Origin: Paracoccaceae bacterium
Lineage (GTDB): Bacteria > Pseudomonadota > Alphaproteobacteria > Rhodobacterales > Rhodobacteraceae
Reading direction: 5' to 3'
NCBI GenBank assembly: GCA_018607905.1
Contig: JABBAP010000027.1
Coordinates: 1-64,000, forward strand
DNA: 64,000 nucleotides
Shown: positions 53,308-61,468 of the stretch, in pieces
Numbering within the stretch: the stretch's first letter is position 1
How the letters are laid out: each line of letters begins with the position of its first letter
Made by a program: the position numbers and the translations under genes
The notes under the pieces: model-generated
Told to the model about the DNA's origin: nothing
Databases searched by the model: none
Seen by the model: the letters and a program-made list of their open reading frames with translations, nothing else

Positions 53308-53361
53308 TTTTTGCATAAAATTTGGTCAGAAAGCCTGTTGTGTACATTTTTTATGCAAAAA
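53308..53361. promoter_or_regulatory. 13-bp perfect inverted repeat upstream of glnK
   Basis: TTTTTGCATAAAA (53308-53320) and TTTTATGCAAAAA (53349-53361) are exact reverse complements, separated by 28 nt. They lie about 110-165 nt before the glnK start in the divergent gap to the PBP gene. The spacing suits two dimer sites or a looped operator rather than a terminator. No clear NtrC or -24/-12 site was found by eye. Confidence 0.5.
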
Positions 53362-53470
53362 CGAAGTTTTCTGCACTGCAGCATTGCCAAGGCATTGCAC
53401 CCGACGCTCAATTCTTCGTTGCTTGCCCCATCAGCAAACACATGCACCGACCCAAACAAATGAGGACACG

Positions 53471-53809
53471 ATGAAACTCGTCATAGCAACAATTAAACCC
53501 TTTAAGCTGGAAGAGGTCCGCACCGCGCTCACCGAAATCGGCGTCAAAGGCATGATGGTTACAGAAATCAAAGGCTACGGCGTTCAATCTGGCCATACCG
53601 AAATCTATCGCGGTGCAGAATACGACGTGAATTACGTACCAAAAATTAAACTCGAAATAGTAGTGACATCGGACATGGTCGACCAAACAGTGGCCGCAAT
53701 CGAAGAGAGCGCAAAAACTGGCAAAATTGGTGATGGCAAAATTTTCGTACTTGAAGTCCAACAAGCAGTTCGCGTCCGCACCGGTGAATCCGGCGAAGAC
53801 GCAATTTAG
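53471..53809 (+). CDS. glnK: PII nitrogen regulatory protein
   Basis: A 112-residue PII protein. The T-loop with GHTEIYRGAEYDVNY contains the uridylylation site Y51, and the ATP-binding KTGKIGDGKIFV is intact. ATG 53471 is preceded by GAGGA. Genetic linkage to amtB, 31 nt downstream, marks it as the GlnK type that blocks the ammonium channel when nitrogen is plentiful. It reads ATP/ADP and 2-oxoglutarate and is expected to be under nitrogen control. Confidence 0.96.
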   Translation: MKLVIATIKPFKLEEVRTALTEIGVKGMMVTEIKGYGVQSGHTEIYRGAEYDVNYVPKIKLEIVVTSDMVDQTVAAIEESAKTGKIGDGKIFVLEVQQAVRVRTGESGEDAI

Positions 53810-53840
53810 GCCGACACAGACAAAGAACTAGGAAACGACA

Positions 53841-55163
53841 ATGAACACTCCTTTGAAAAAAATCATCCTCGTGGGAGGCGCTACCCTCCTTCCTGCAACC
53901 GCCTTTGCACAGGATGCGCCCACCGCTGTTCCGACCGAAGTGGGCTTCATCCTCACCACTCTTCTTTTCTTGATCGCTGGTTTTCTGGTGTTCTTCATGG
54001 CCGCTGGCTTTGCTATGCTCGAAGCAGGTCTCGTGCGCTCTAAAAACGTTACGATGCAGTTAACCAAAAACATGGGCCTCTTTGGCTTTGCTTGTTTGGC
54101 CTATTACATCATCGGCTTTAACCTCATGTACCCAGCCGACGCTTGGACAATCTCCAACATTTTGGGCGCATTCTCCCCAACCTCCCTCGAACCCGTTGGC
54201 TTAGCCGCAGCAGATGCCGATCTGTCCTATGCTTCTGTTGGCTCGGACTTTTTCTTCCAGCTGATGTTCTGTGCCGCAACAGCCTCCATCGTATCTGGCG
54301 CACTCGCTGAACGCATCAAACTATGGCCATTCCTTGTATTCGTCATCATCCTGACAGGCCTGATCTACCCGATCCAAGCGTCTTGGAAATGGGGCGGTGG
54401 TTTCCTTGAAGTCGCAAATTTCCAAGATTTTGCCGGCTCCACAGTCGTCCACTCCGTCGGTGGTTGGGCAGCTCTAACAGGCGCGATTATCCTCGGCCCG
54501 CGCATCGGCAAATACAAAGACGGCAAAGTGACACCATTCTTGGGTTCAAACCTTCCGCTCGCGACACTTGGTGCATTTATTCTGTGGCTCGGTTGGTTCG
54601 GCTTTAATGGCGGCTCGCAACTTGCGATGGGCACCGTGGGCGACATCGCCGACATTTCGCGCATCTTTGTAAACACAAACGCCGCCGCAGCAGGTGGTGT
54701 GGTCGCAGCCCTTATCGCCACACAATTGTTGTACAAGAAACCAGACCTAACAATGATCCTAAACGGCGCATTGGCTGGCCTCGTGTCCATCACCGCAGAA
54801 CCGCTGACACCATCAATTGGCATGGCAACTTTGATTGGCGCTGTTGGCGGCATCATTGTGGTCATCACGATCCCGCTGCTGGATAAATTCCGCATCGACG
54901 ATGTGGTTGGTGCGATCCCAGTTCACCTTATTGCAGGTATCTGGGGCACAATCGCCGTGGTCTTCACCAACCCTGCCGCAACTATTGGTGCACAACTTTT
55001 TGGCATCCTCACAGTTGCATTCTTTGTGATCATCACCTCTTCGCTGGTCTGGCTGATCCTTAAAGTCATCGTTGGCATCCGCGTGGACGAAGAAGCCGAG
55101 ATCATGGGCCTCGACCGCTCTGAGTTGGGCATGGAAGCCTACCCAGAGTTCAAAACGAACTAG
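53841..55163 (+). CDS. amtB: Ammonium transporter AmtB
   Basis: A 440-residue Amt-family channel. A signal peptide (to about residue 24, ATAFAQD) is followed by eleven membrane segments. The family motif near DFAGSTVVHSVGGWAAL, with the first pore His, and the second pore His in IPVHLIAGIWG are present. The C-terminal tail (GLDRSELGMEAYPEF) is the part that couples to GlnK. It is co-transcribed with glnK and ends at a terminator. Confidence 0.96.
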   Translation: MNTPLKKIILVGGATLLPATAFAQDAPTAVPTEVGFILTTLLFLIAGFLVFFMAAGFAMLEAGLVRSKNVTMQLTKNMGLFGFACLAYYIIGFNLMYPADAWTISNILGAFSPTSLEPVGLAAADADLSYASVGSDFFFQLMFCAATASIVSGALAERIKLWPFLVFVIILTGLIYPIQASWKWGGGFLEVANFQDFAGSTVVHSVGGWAALTGAIILGPRIGKYKDGKVTPFLGSNLPLATLGAFILWLGWFGFNGGSQLAMGTVGDIADISRIFVNTNAAAAGGVVAALIATQLLYKKPDLTMILNGALAGLVSITAEPLTPSIGMATLIGAVGGIIVVITIPLLDKFRIDDVVGAIPVHLIAGIWGTIAVVFTNPAATIGAQLFGILTVAFFVIITSSLVWLILKVIVGIRVDEEAEIMGLDRSELGMEAYPEFKTN

Positions 55164-55174
55164 CACAAACGAAT

Positions 55175-55207
55175 CCCACGGGGCGGGGCACCATCCCGTG
55201 GGGTTTT
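55175..55207 (+). terminator. Rho-independent terminator of glnK-amtB
   Basis: CCCACGGG (55175-55182) pairs with CCCGTGGG (55195-55202) around a 12-nt loop, followed by GTTTT. It begins 11 nt after the amtB stop. Confidence 0.8.
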
Positions 55208-55294
55208 CCATCCGTTTACGCCAAACCCACGTCGTAAACAGCATTGCAAATGGCCCTGCCGCCATGCTTCATATCCCCAACAAGGGAGAGCATC

Positions 55295-56050
55295 ATGGCC
55301 GTCGCACAATTACACACGAATATGGATCACTGGGCCGAACGCGTAGACCTCGCCGCCGCCTTTCGCTGGACCGAGCGCCTGAATTTCCACGAGGCAGTCG
55401 CGAACCACTTTTCCTTCGCAGTAAACGACGACGGCACACAGTTCCTGATGAACCCCAACCAAATGCACTTCGCACGGATCAAAGCCTCCGATCTGCTGCT
55501 GCTCGATGCAAACGATCCAGACGTGCTCGAAAAACCGGGCGCACCCGACCTCACCGCGTGGGGATTGCACGGCGCGATCCACCGCCACTGCCCACACGCC
55601 CGTTGCGCCATGCACGTGCATTCCGTCCACGCCACCGTTCTGGCATCTCTCGCAGACAGCAACCTGCTGCCAATCGATCAAAACACCGCCATTTTCTTTG
55701 ATCGCTACGTGATCGACAATCACTACGGCGGCCTCGCGTTTGAAGGCGAAGGCGAACGCTGCGCCGCCCTGTTTTCCGACCCCAAGAAAAAAGTCATGAT
55801 CATGGGCAACCACGGCATCCTGATCATCGGAGACAGCGTCGCGGACACTTTCAACCGCCTGTACTATTTTGAACGCGCCGCCGAAACCTACATCCGCGCA
55901 TTACAAACAGGCCAAAAACTCCGCGTCCTATCCGACGAGATCGCCGAAAAAGCCGCCAGTGAGCAAGAAGAATACCCAGAACAAGCCGACCGCCACCTCG
56001 CCGAATTAAAAGCCATCCTCGACGACGAAGGTTCCAACTATGCAAGCTAA
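55295..56050 (+). CDS. Class II aldolase/adducin-family protein
   Basis: A 251-residue class II aldolase-fold protein. The zinc ligands are visible in MHVHSVHATV (three His) and a later NHGILIIGD, with the FHEAVANHFS phosphate-side motif near the N-terminus. ATG 55295 has AGGGAGAG upstream; an in-frame start at 55244 is less likely. Members are fuculose- or ribulose-phosphate aldolases, epimerases or unrelated adducin-like proteins. It lies 2 nt before the first fatty-acid hydroxylase gene; the substrate is unknown. Confidence 0.87.
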   Translation: MAVAQLHTNMDHWAERVDLAAAFRWTERLNFHEAVANHFSFAVNDDGTQFLMNPNQMHFARIKASDLLLLDANDPDVLEKPGAPDLTAWGLHGAIHRHCPHARCAMHVHSVHATVLASLADSNLLPIDQNTAIFFDRYVIDNHYGGLAFEGEGERCAALFSDPKKKVMIMGNHGILIIGDSVADTFNRLYYFERAAETYIRALQTGQKLRVLSDEIAEKAASEQEEYPEQADRHLAELKAILDDEGSNYAS

Positions 56051-56052
56051 CA

Positions 56053-57024
56053 ATGCCTGAAAACCGCGACTGGAACTATCACCCAGACCTGCCCCTTCCC
56101 GATAAATCCATCTGGCAGTGGCCGCCTAGCCCACGTTCAATCGGCGGTTATTTCGCCCGCAATTGGCTGCGCCTGTCCGAATTCATGCTCCTATTTTTGA
56201 TGGGCCTATTCTGCTGGTTCTTCCTCTACCCATCCCTTGAAACCACCAAGACATTCGCCATCGGCTGGGTCGCCCAAATCTGGGCCGTGAACATGGGTGC
56301 CCTGCTGGTTTTTGCAGGCGGCCTGCACTGGTATTTCTACACGCGTAAGGCCCAAGCAAAAGAGCTCAAATTCTCCCACCGCGATATGATGCGCGAAAAC
56401 CGAACCTTTAAATTTGGCGACCAAGTCAAAGACAACATGTTCTGGTCCCTCACCAGCGGCATCGCCCAAATCACTGTCTTTCAGGCGGTCTCACTCTGGC
56501 TCATGGCCAACGGCTACGTCCCGACAATCACATTCACCAGCAACCCAATCCTGTTCATCGCGATTATCCTCGCGCTGCCCGTCTGGTCCGCCTTCCACTT
56601 CTACTGGATCCACCGTTTTCTGCACGTGCCGTTCATGTACACGCGCGTGCATTCCCTGCATCACCGCAACATCAACATCGGCCCGTGGTCTGGCTTTTCG
56701 ATGCACCCCGTTGAACACTTCTTCTATCTGACATCGCTGTGCATCCACTGGATCATCCCCTCCAGCCCCGTGCACATCGCCTTCCACGTCATGTACCTCG
56801 CGCCTGGGGCCGCCATGAGCCACACAGGCTATGAATCCCTGCTGATCAAAGACAAACGCAAGTTGGAACTGGGCACGTTTTACCACACGCTGCATCACCG
56901 CTATTACGAGTGCAACTACGGCAACCAAGAAATGCCGTGGGACCGCTGGTTCGGCACCTTCCACAACGGCACGGCCGAGGGCACAGTTGAGACCCGCGCG
57001 CGCAAAAAGAAGATGTACCAATGA
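56053..57024 (+). CDS. Sterol desaturase/fatty acid hydroxylase family protein A
   Basis: A 323-residue membrane di-iron hydroxylase. Four hydrophobic segments and the His clusters HRFLH, HSLHHRN and the C-terminal HTLHHRYYEC are present, as needed for the di-iron site. It is strongly similar to the next protein along its whole length. Related bacterial enzymes hydroxylate lipid head groups (for example OlsE) or acyl chains; which applies is not known. It overlaps gene B by 4 nt (ATGA). Confidence 0.9.
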   Translation: MPENRDWNYHPDLPLPDKSIWQWPPSPRSIGGYFARNWLRLSEFMLLFLMGLFCWFFLYPSLETTKTFAIGWVAQIWAVNMGALLVFAGGLHWYFYTRKAQAKELKFSHRDMMRENRTFKFGDQVKDNMFWSLTSGIAQITVFQAVSLWLMANGYVPTITFTSNPILFIAIILALPVWSAFHFYWIHRFLHVPFMYTRVHSLHHRNINIGPWSGFSMHPVEHFFYLTSLCIHWIIPSSPVHIAFHVMYLAPGAAMSHTGYESLLIKDKRKLELGTFYHTLHHRYYECNYGNQEMPWDRWFGTFHNGTAEGTVETRARKKKMYQ

Positions 57025-58004
57025 CCACCCGCAAAGAGTGGAACCACCTGCCTGAAACCCCGATCCAAGTCTCTCCGCTTTGGCAATGGCCCCCCAAACC
57101 CTACGCCGCGTTTCGTTGGTATTTCGACAGCTGGTTTTTCATCACGGTCCACCTCGCCATTGTCGCCATCGCATTTTCGAGCCTTGCGCTCGCCAGCCCA
57201 ACACTCGCGCAAGCGGCCTCGTTTGAGGTTTGGTGGATCGCCCTTATTTGGGCGCGCAACGCCGTGATCGTCACCCTGCTCGCAGGCGCTTTGCATTTGT
57301 GGTTCCACAAATACGCGATGCAGGACACCACTCTAAAATACGATCCGCGCCCATTCCCCCGCATGGGCCGGATGTTCACGCTCGACAGCCAACTCCTCGA
57401 CAACATGCTCTGGACCATTGCCTCGGGCGTCACAATTTGGTCCGCATTCGAATGCCTGCTCTGGTGGTCGATGGCCAACGGCTATGCCCACGTTATCACG
57501 TTTGACACAAACCCCATCTGGTTCGTCGCGATCTTCTTCCTGATCCCCATCTGGGAGAGCTTTTATTTCTACTGGATGCACCGATTTTTGCACACGGGCC
57601 TGATGTACCGCTTTCACGCCCTGCACCACCGCAACACCGATATCGGCCCGTGGTCTGGCCTGTCTATGCACCCCGTTGAACACTTGTTCTACTTTGGCAC
57701 CGTGCTCACCCACTTTGCGATCGCCAGCCATCCCGTCCACGTCATCTTTCACCTCATGTTCTACGGCCTATACGCAATCACAACCCACACAGGCTTTGAG
57801 GGCGTGATGTTTCGTAACAAAAAGCGCCTAAATCTGGGCATGTTCCACCACCAAATCCACCACCGCTTTTTTGAATGCAACTACGGCAACCTCGATGTGC
57901 CGTGGGACCGCCTGTTTGGCAGCTGGCACGACGGCACAGCCCAAGGCAAAGAAGCGATGAAACAACGGTTGCGCGAACATTCTAAAAAGCGCACAAAATC
58001 GTAA
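57021..58004 (+). CDS. Sterol desaturase/fatty acid hydroxylase family protein B
   Basis: A 327-residue paralogue of the preceding protein. It keeps HRFLH, HALHHRN, SMHPVEH and HQIHHRFFECNYGN. The two share the same N-terminal WQWPP motif and membrane layout, which points to a tandem duplication. As both retain the di-iron ligands, both are probably active, perhaps as a heterodimer or on different substrates. It starts on the stop of gene A and is followed after 22 nt by the acyl-CoA dehydrogenase gene. Confidence 0.9.
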   Translation: MTTRKEWNHLPETPIQVSPLWQWPPKPYAAFRWYFDSWFFITVHLAIVAIAFSSLALASPTLAQAASFEVWWIALIWARNAVIVTLLAGALHLWFHKYAMQDTTLKYDPRPFPRMGRMFTLDSQLLDNMLWTIASGVTIWSAFECLLWWSMANGYAHVITFDTNPIWFVAIFFLIPIWESFYFYWMHRFLHTGLMYRFHALHHRNTDIGPWSGLSMHPVEHLFYFGTVLTHFAIASHPVHVIFHLMFYGLYAITTHTGFEGVMFRNKKRLNLGMFHHQIHHRFFECNYGNLDVPWDRLFGSWHDGTAQGKEAMKQRLREHSKKRTKS

Positions 58005-58026
58005 AAATTCTACAGGGAACACCGCC

Positions 58027-59187
58027 ATGCAATACGGCCTAACCGAAGAACAAGAGATGATCGTCTCAACCGTTCGCAGCTTCGTTGAAAAAGAAATCTA
58101 CCCCCACGAAGAACTGGTCGAACGCACTGGCGAAGTCCCTGCTGAGATCGCGAATGAGATTAAACGCAAAACCCTAGAGCTTGGTTTTTACGGCTGTAAT
58201 TTCCCGGAAGAGGTCGGCGGCGCTGGCCTAAACCACACCGATTTCGCACTGGTGGAACGTGAACTTGGGCGCGGCTCAATGGCGCTCAACCACTTCTTTG
58301 GGCGCCCGCAAAACATCCTGATGGCGTGTAATCCAGAACAACGCGAACGCTACCTGATGCCTGCCATGCGCGGCGAACGGATGGACGCGCTCGCCATGAC
58401 AGAACCGGGTGCCGGATCTGACGTACGCGGCATGAAATGCAACGCGGTACGTGACGGCGGTGATTGGGTCGTGAACGGAACAAAGCATTTCATCTCGGGC
58501 GCAGAACACGCCGATTTCATCATCGTTTTCATCGCTACAGGCGAAGACGACACGCCAAAGGGCCCGAAAAAACGCATCACCACATTCCTCGTGGATCGCG
58601 GCACACCTGGCTTCACAATCCGCGACGGTTACAAATCCGTATCCCATCGCGGCTACAAAAATATGATCCTAGAATTCGACGATTGCCGCCTGCCAGACGC
58701 GCAGGTCTTGGGTGAAGTTGATGGCGGTTTCGCGGTCATGAACGAATGGCTTTACGCCACACGCATCACCGTCGCCGCAATGTCTGTGGGCCGCGCGCGC
58801 CGCGTGTTTGATTACGCGCTGAACTATTCCGCAGAACGCGAACAATTTGGCCAGCCAATCGGTAAATTCCAAGGCGTCAGTTTTCAAATCGCCGACATGA
58901 TCACAGAAATCGACGCCGCCGATCTGCTCACCCTCGCCGCCGCTGATCGCCTCGACAAAGGCCTGCCAGCGAACCGCGAAATTGCTTCCGCAAAACTCTA
59001 CGCTTCCGAAATGTTGGCGCGTGTTACCGACACCGCAATTCAAATACACGGCGGTATGGGGCTGATGGATGATTACCCGCTAGAACGGTTTTGGCGCGAC
59101 GCCCGAGTAGAACGTATCTGGGACGGCACATCCGAAATCCAACGCCACATCATCAGCCGCGATCTGTTGCGCCCGCTCGGTGCATAG
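58027..59187 (+). CDS. Acyl-CoA dehydrogenase, CaiA-like
   Basis: A 386-residue flavoprotein. The FAD/substrate motif ALAMTEPGAGSD and the C-terminal QIHGGMGLMDDYPLERFWRD are intact. Where most family members have EGT near the end, with the catalytic Glu, this protein has DGT (IWDGTSEIQ), so the base may be Asp. The acyl-CoA synthetase and CaiD-like genes downstream suggest it acts on a crotonobetaine- or other short acyl-CoA. It probably belongs to the same operon as the hydroxylases. Confidence 0.91.
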   Translation: MQYGLTEEQEMIVSTVRSFVEKEIYPHEELVERTGEVPAEIANEIKRKTLELGFYGCNFPEEVGGAGLNHTDFALVERELGRGSMALNHFFGRPQNILMACNPEQRERYLMPAMRGERMDALAMTEPGAGSDVRGMKCNAVRDGGDWVVNGTKHFISGAEHADFIIVFIATGEDDTPKGPKKRITTFLVDRGTPGFTIRDGYKSVSHRGYKNMILEFDDCRLPDAQVLGEVDGGFAVMNEWLYATRITVAAMSVGRARRVFDYALNYSAEREQFGQPIGKFQGVSFQIADMITEIDAADLLTLAAADRLDKGLPANREIASAKLYASEMLARVTDTAIQIHGGMGLMDDYPLERFWRDARVERIWDGTSEIQRHIISRDLLRPLGA

Positions 59188-59205
59188 GTTTAATGCGCTC
59201 CGCGC

Positions 59206-59230
59206 GGGGGATATTTAAGGCCAGAAGAAA
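59206..59230 (-). repeat. Intergenic 22-nt motif, copy 5 (minus strand)
   Basis: On the minus strand it reads TTTCTTCTGGCC then TTAAATATCCCCC. It faces copy 6 across about 130 nt. Between them a longer imperfect stem is seen: TCCTCTG near 59250 pairs with CAGAGGA near 59273, and the outer AAGG pairs with CCTT. Confidence 0.6.
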
Positions 59231-59357
59231 GTGGCAGATTAAGGTCCAGTCCTCTGCCCCATTTCCGGCTGACAGAGGACCTTCTCCTGGCGCGGTCATC
59301 GGCTTCCCAACCTGTACCGCAAAACTACTAACCGCGATTCTGGTTAACAAACCCTTG

Positions 59358-59379
59358 CTTCTTTTGGCCCAAAATATCC
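59358..59379 (+). repeat. Intergenic 22-nt motif, copy 6
   Basis: CTTCTTTTGGCCC then AAAATATCC, one or two bases from the consensus. It lies 50 nt before the acyl-CoA synthetase gene and forms an inverted pair with copy 5. Confidence 0.6.
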
Positions 59380-59428
59380 AAATCCCGTCACAGCAATCAC
59401 ATGCCCATTCGTCTAAGGTTACGAACTT

Positions 59429-61459
59429 ATGACACTCCAACGTCTATTTAATCCGAAATCCATCGCCATCATCGGCGGCGGCGCATGGTGCGAAGCCGTG
59501 GCTGAACAAGCCATCAAAATCGGCTTTACTGGCGCGATCTATCCCGTTCATCCAAAACAAAAACCACTTGCGGGTATCGACAGCTACGCATCACTCGCCG
59601 ATTTGCCAGAACCGCCAGACGCCTGTTTTATCGGCGTAAACCGTCACGTAACACTCGATGTCGTTGCCCAGTTGAACGCAATGGGCGCAGGGGGCGCAAT
59701 CTGTTTTGCCTCTGGATTTTCTGAGGCAGAACAGGAAGACGACACAGGGTCCGATCTGCAAGCACAACTGGTCACAGCCGCAGGCGACATGCCGATCCTC
59801 GGCCCCAATTGTTACGGCATTATCAACTACTTGGACCGCGCAATTCTGTGGCCCGACCAACACGGCGGCGCAACCGTTAACAACGGCGTTGCGATCATCA
59901 CCCAGTCGTCCAACATGGCGATCAACATCACCATGCAACAGCGCGCCCTACCCATCGCCACCATCGCATGCGCGGGAAATCAGGCGCAAACAGGCATGGC
60001 AGATATCGGCATCCACCTGTTGAACGATCCACGCATCACCGCGCTCGGCCTCCACATCGAAGGTTTCAACGACATCCGCGCCTACGAAAAATTGGCAGCG
60101 GTGGCGCAGCAATTGGGCAAGCCCATCGTCGCCCTCAAAGTCGGCAAATCCGACCAAGCCAAAGCCGCAACCGTTTCCCACACCGCATCCGTCGCGGGTG
60201 GCGATGCCGGTGCAAATGCCTTGCTGAAACGACTGAATATTGCGCGGGTCAACAGCCTGCCAACCTTTATGGAAACCCTCAAACTCCTGCATTTCACGGG
60301 CGCACTGCAAAGCGCAGAAATCGCGTCCATCAGCTGTTCAGGGGGCGAAGCCAGCCTTGCTGCAGACACCGCCGTTGGCCACAACGTCACCTTCCCACCC
60401 CTCACGCTAACGCAAAAAACTAACCTTCGCACAGCGCTCGGCCCGATGGTGGCACTGGCCAATCCGCTCGATTATCACACCTACATTTGGCGCGACGCCG
60501 ACGCCATGACCGCCGCGTGGTCCGCCATGATGGAACCCCACCTCGCGCTCACGTTGCTGATCGTCGATTTCCCTCGCGCAGATCGGTGCAGCGATGCCGA
60601 TTGGGATTGCGCCATCGCCGCCGCTGGCCGTGCCAAGGCGCAAACAGGCGCGAACGTCGCAATGGTCACAACACTGCCTGAAAACTTGTCCGAAACCGTG
60701 GCAAACCGCTTGGCCGAATTGGGGGTCGTGCCGATGCTCGGCCTTGCCGAAGCAATTGAGTCCGTTGCGGCCGCCGCCAGTTTCACCCAACCCGAAACCG
60801 CACCCATTTTATTGCCAACGCCCAGCAACGACCCGCAAATCGTTTCCGAAGCCGAGGCAAAAACCGCCCTTGCCAGCCACGGCCTTCGCGTTCCAATATC
60901 GACCCGCGCACAATCCCCAAACGCGGCCGCAAAAGCCGCACAAGCCATCGGTTTTCCCGTCGCGCTAAAGGGCGAAGGCATCGCCCACAAATCCGAAGCA
61001 GGGGCCGTTGCCCTGAACCTGAACGCCGCTCAATCCGTCACAGACGCCGCAACCACGATGCCAACGGATGCCTTCCTCGTTGAAGAAATGTTAACAGGCG
61101 GCGTGGCCGAACTCCTCGTCGGGGTTGTCAAAGACCCCGCGCACGGATTTGTCCTTACGCTTGGCGCAGGCGGCACGCTCACCGAACTTCTGAACGACAG
61201 CGCCTCCCTTCTCATTCCGGCGACGCGTGCAGGCATGGAATCCGCACTTCTTTCCTTGAAATCCGCAAAACTCCTGTCGGGATTTCGCGGCGCACCAGCT
61301 GCGCATATGCCATCGATTCTCGATGCAATCGAAGCGATCCAAAACTACGTGCTTGCCAACGCCGACGGCTTGGAAGAAGTTGAAGTGAACCCGCTGATCT
61401 GCACACCCACAGACGCAATCGCCGCAGATGCTTTGCTGCGCCGCGACCCCAAACCATAA
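59429..61459 (+). CDS. NDP-forming acyl-CoA synthetase (acetate-CoA ligase family)
   Basis: A 676-residue fused protein with a CoA-binding Rossmann domain (1-125), a succinyl-CoA-synthetase-like domain with the phospho-His H251 (TVSHTASVAGGD) and a C-terminal ATP-grasp domain (from about 470, with IGFPVALKGEG and GFVLTLGAGG). It forms an acyl-CoA from an acid, CoA and ATP with release of ADP and phosphate. It is coupled in position to the CaiD-like gene 9 nt downstream. The substrate is probably a carnitine-related or other short acid; this is inference. Confidence 0.9.
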   Translation: MTLQRLFNPKSIAIIGGGAWCEAVAEQAIKIGFTGAIYPVHPKQKPLAGIDSYASLADLPEPPDACFIGVNRHVTLDVVAQLNAMGAGGAICFASGFSEAEQEDDTGSDLQAQLVTAAGDMPILGPNCYGIINYLDRAILWPDQHGGATVNNGVAIITQSSNMAINITMQQRALPIATIACAGNQAQTGMADIGIHLLNDPRITALGLHIEGFNDIRAYEKLAAVAQQLGKPIVALKVGKSDQAKAATVSHTASVAGGDAGANALLKRLNIARVNSLPTFMETLKLLHFTGALQSAEIASISCSGGEASLAADTAVGHNVTFPPLTLTQKTNLRTALGPMVALANPLDYHTYIWRDADAMTAAWSAMMEPHLALTLLIVDFPRADRCSDADWDCAIAAAGRAKAQTGANVAMVTTLPENLSETVANRLAELGVVPMLGLAEAIESVAAAASFTQPETAPILLPTPSNDPQIVSEAEAKTALASHGLRVPISTRAQSPNAAAKAAQAIGFPVALKGEGIAHKSEAGAVALNLNAAQSVTDAATTMPTDAFLVEEMLTGGVAELLVGVVKDPAHGFVLTLGAGGTLTELLNDSASLLIPATRAGMESALLSLKSAKLLSGFRGAPAAHMPSILDAIEAIQNYVLANADGLEEVEVNPLICTPTDAIAADALLRRDPKP

Positions 61460-61468
61460 GGCGAACAC

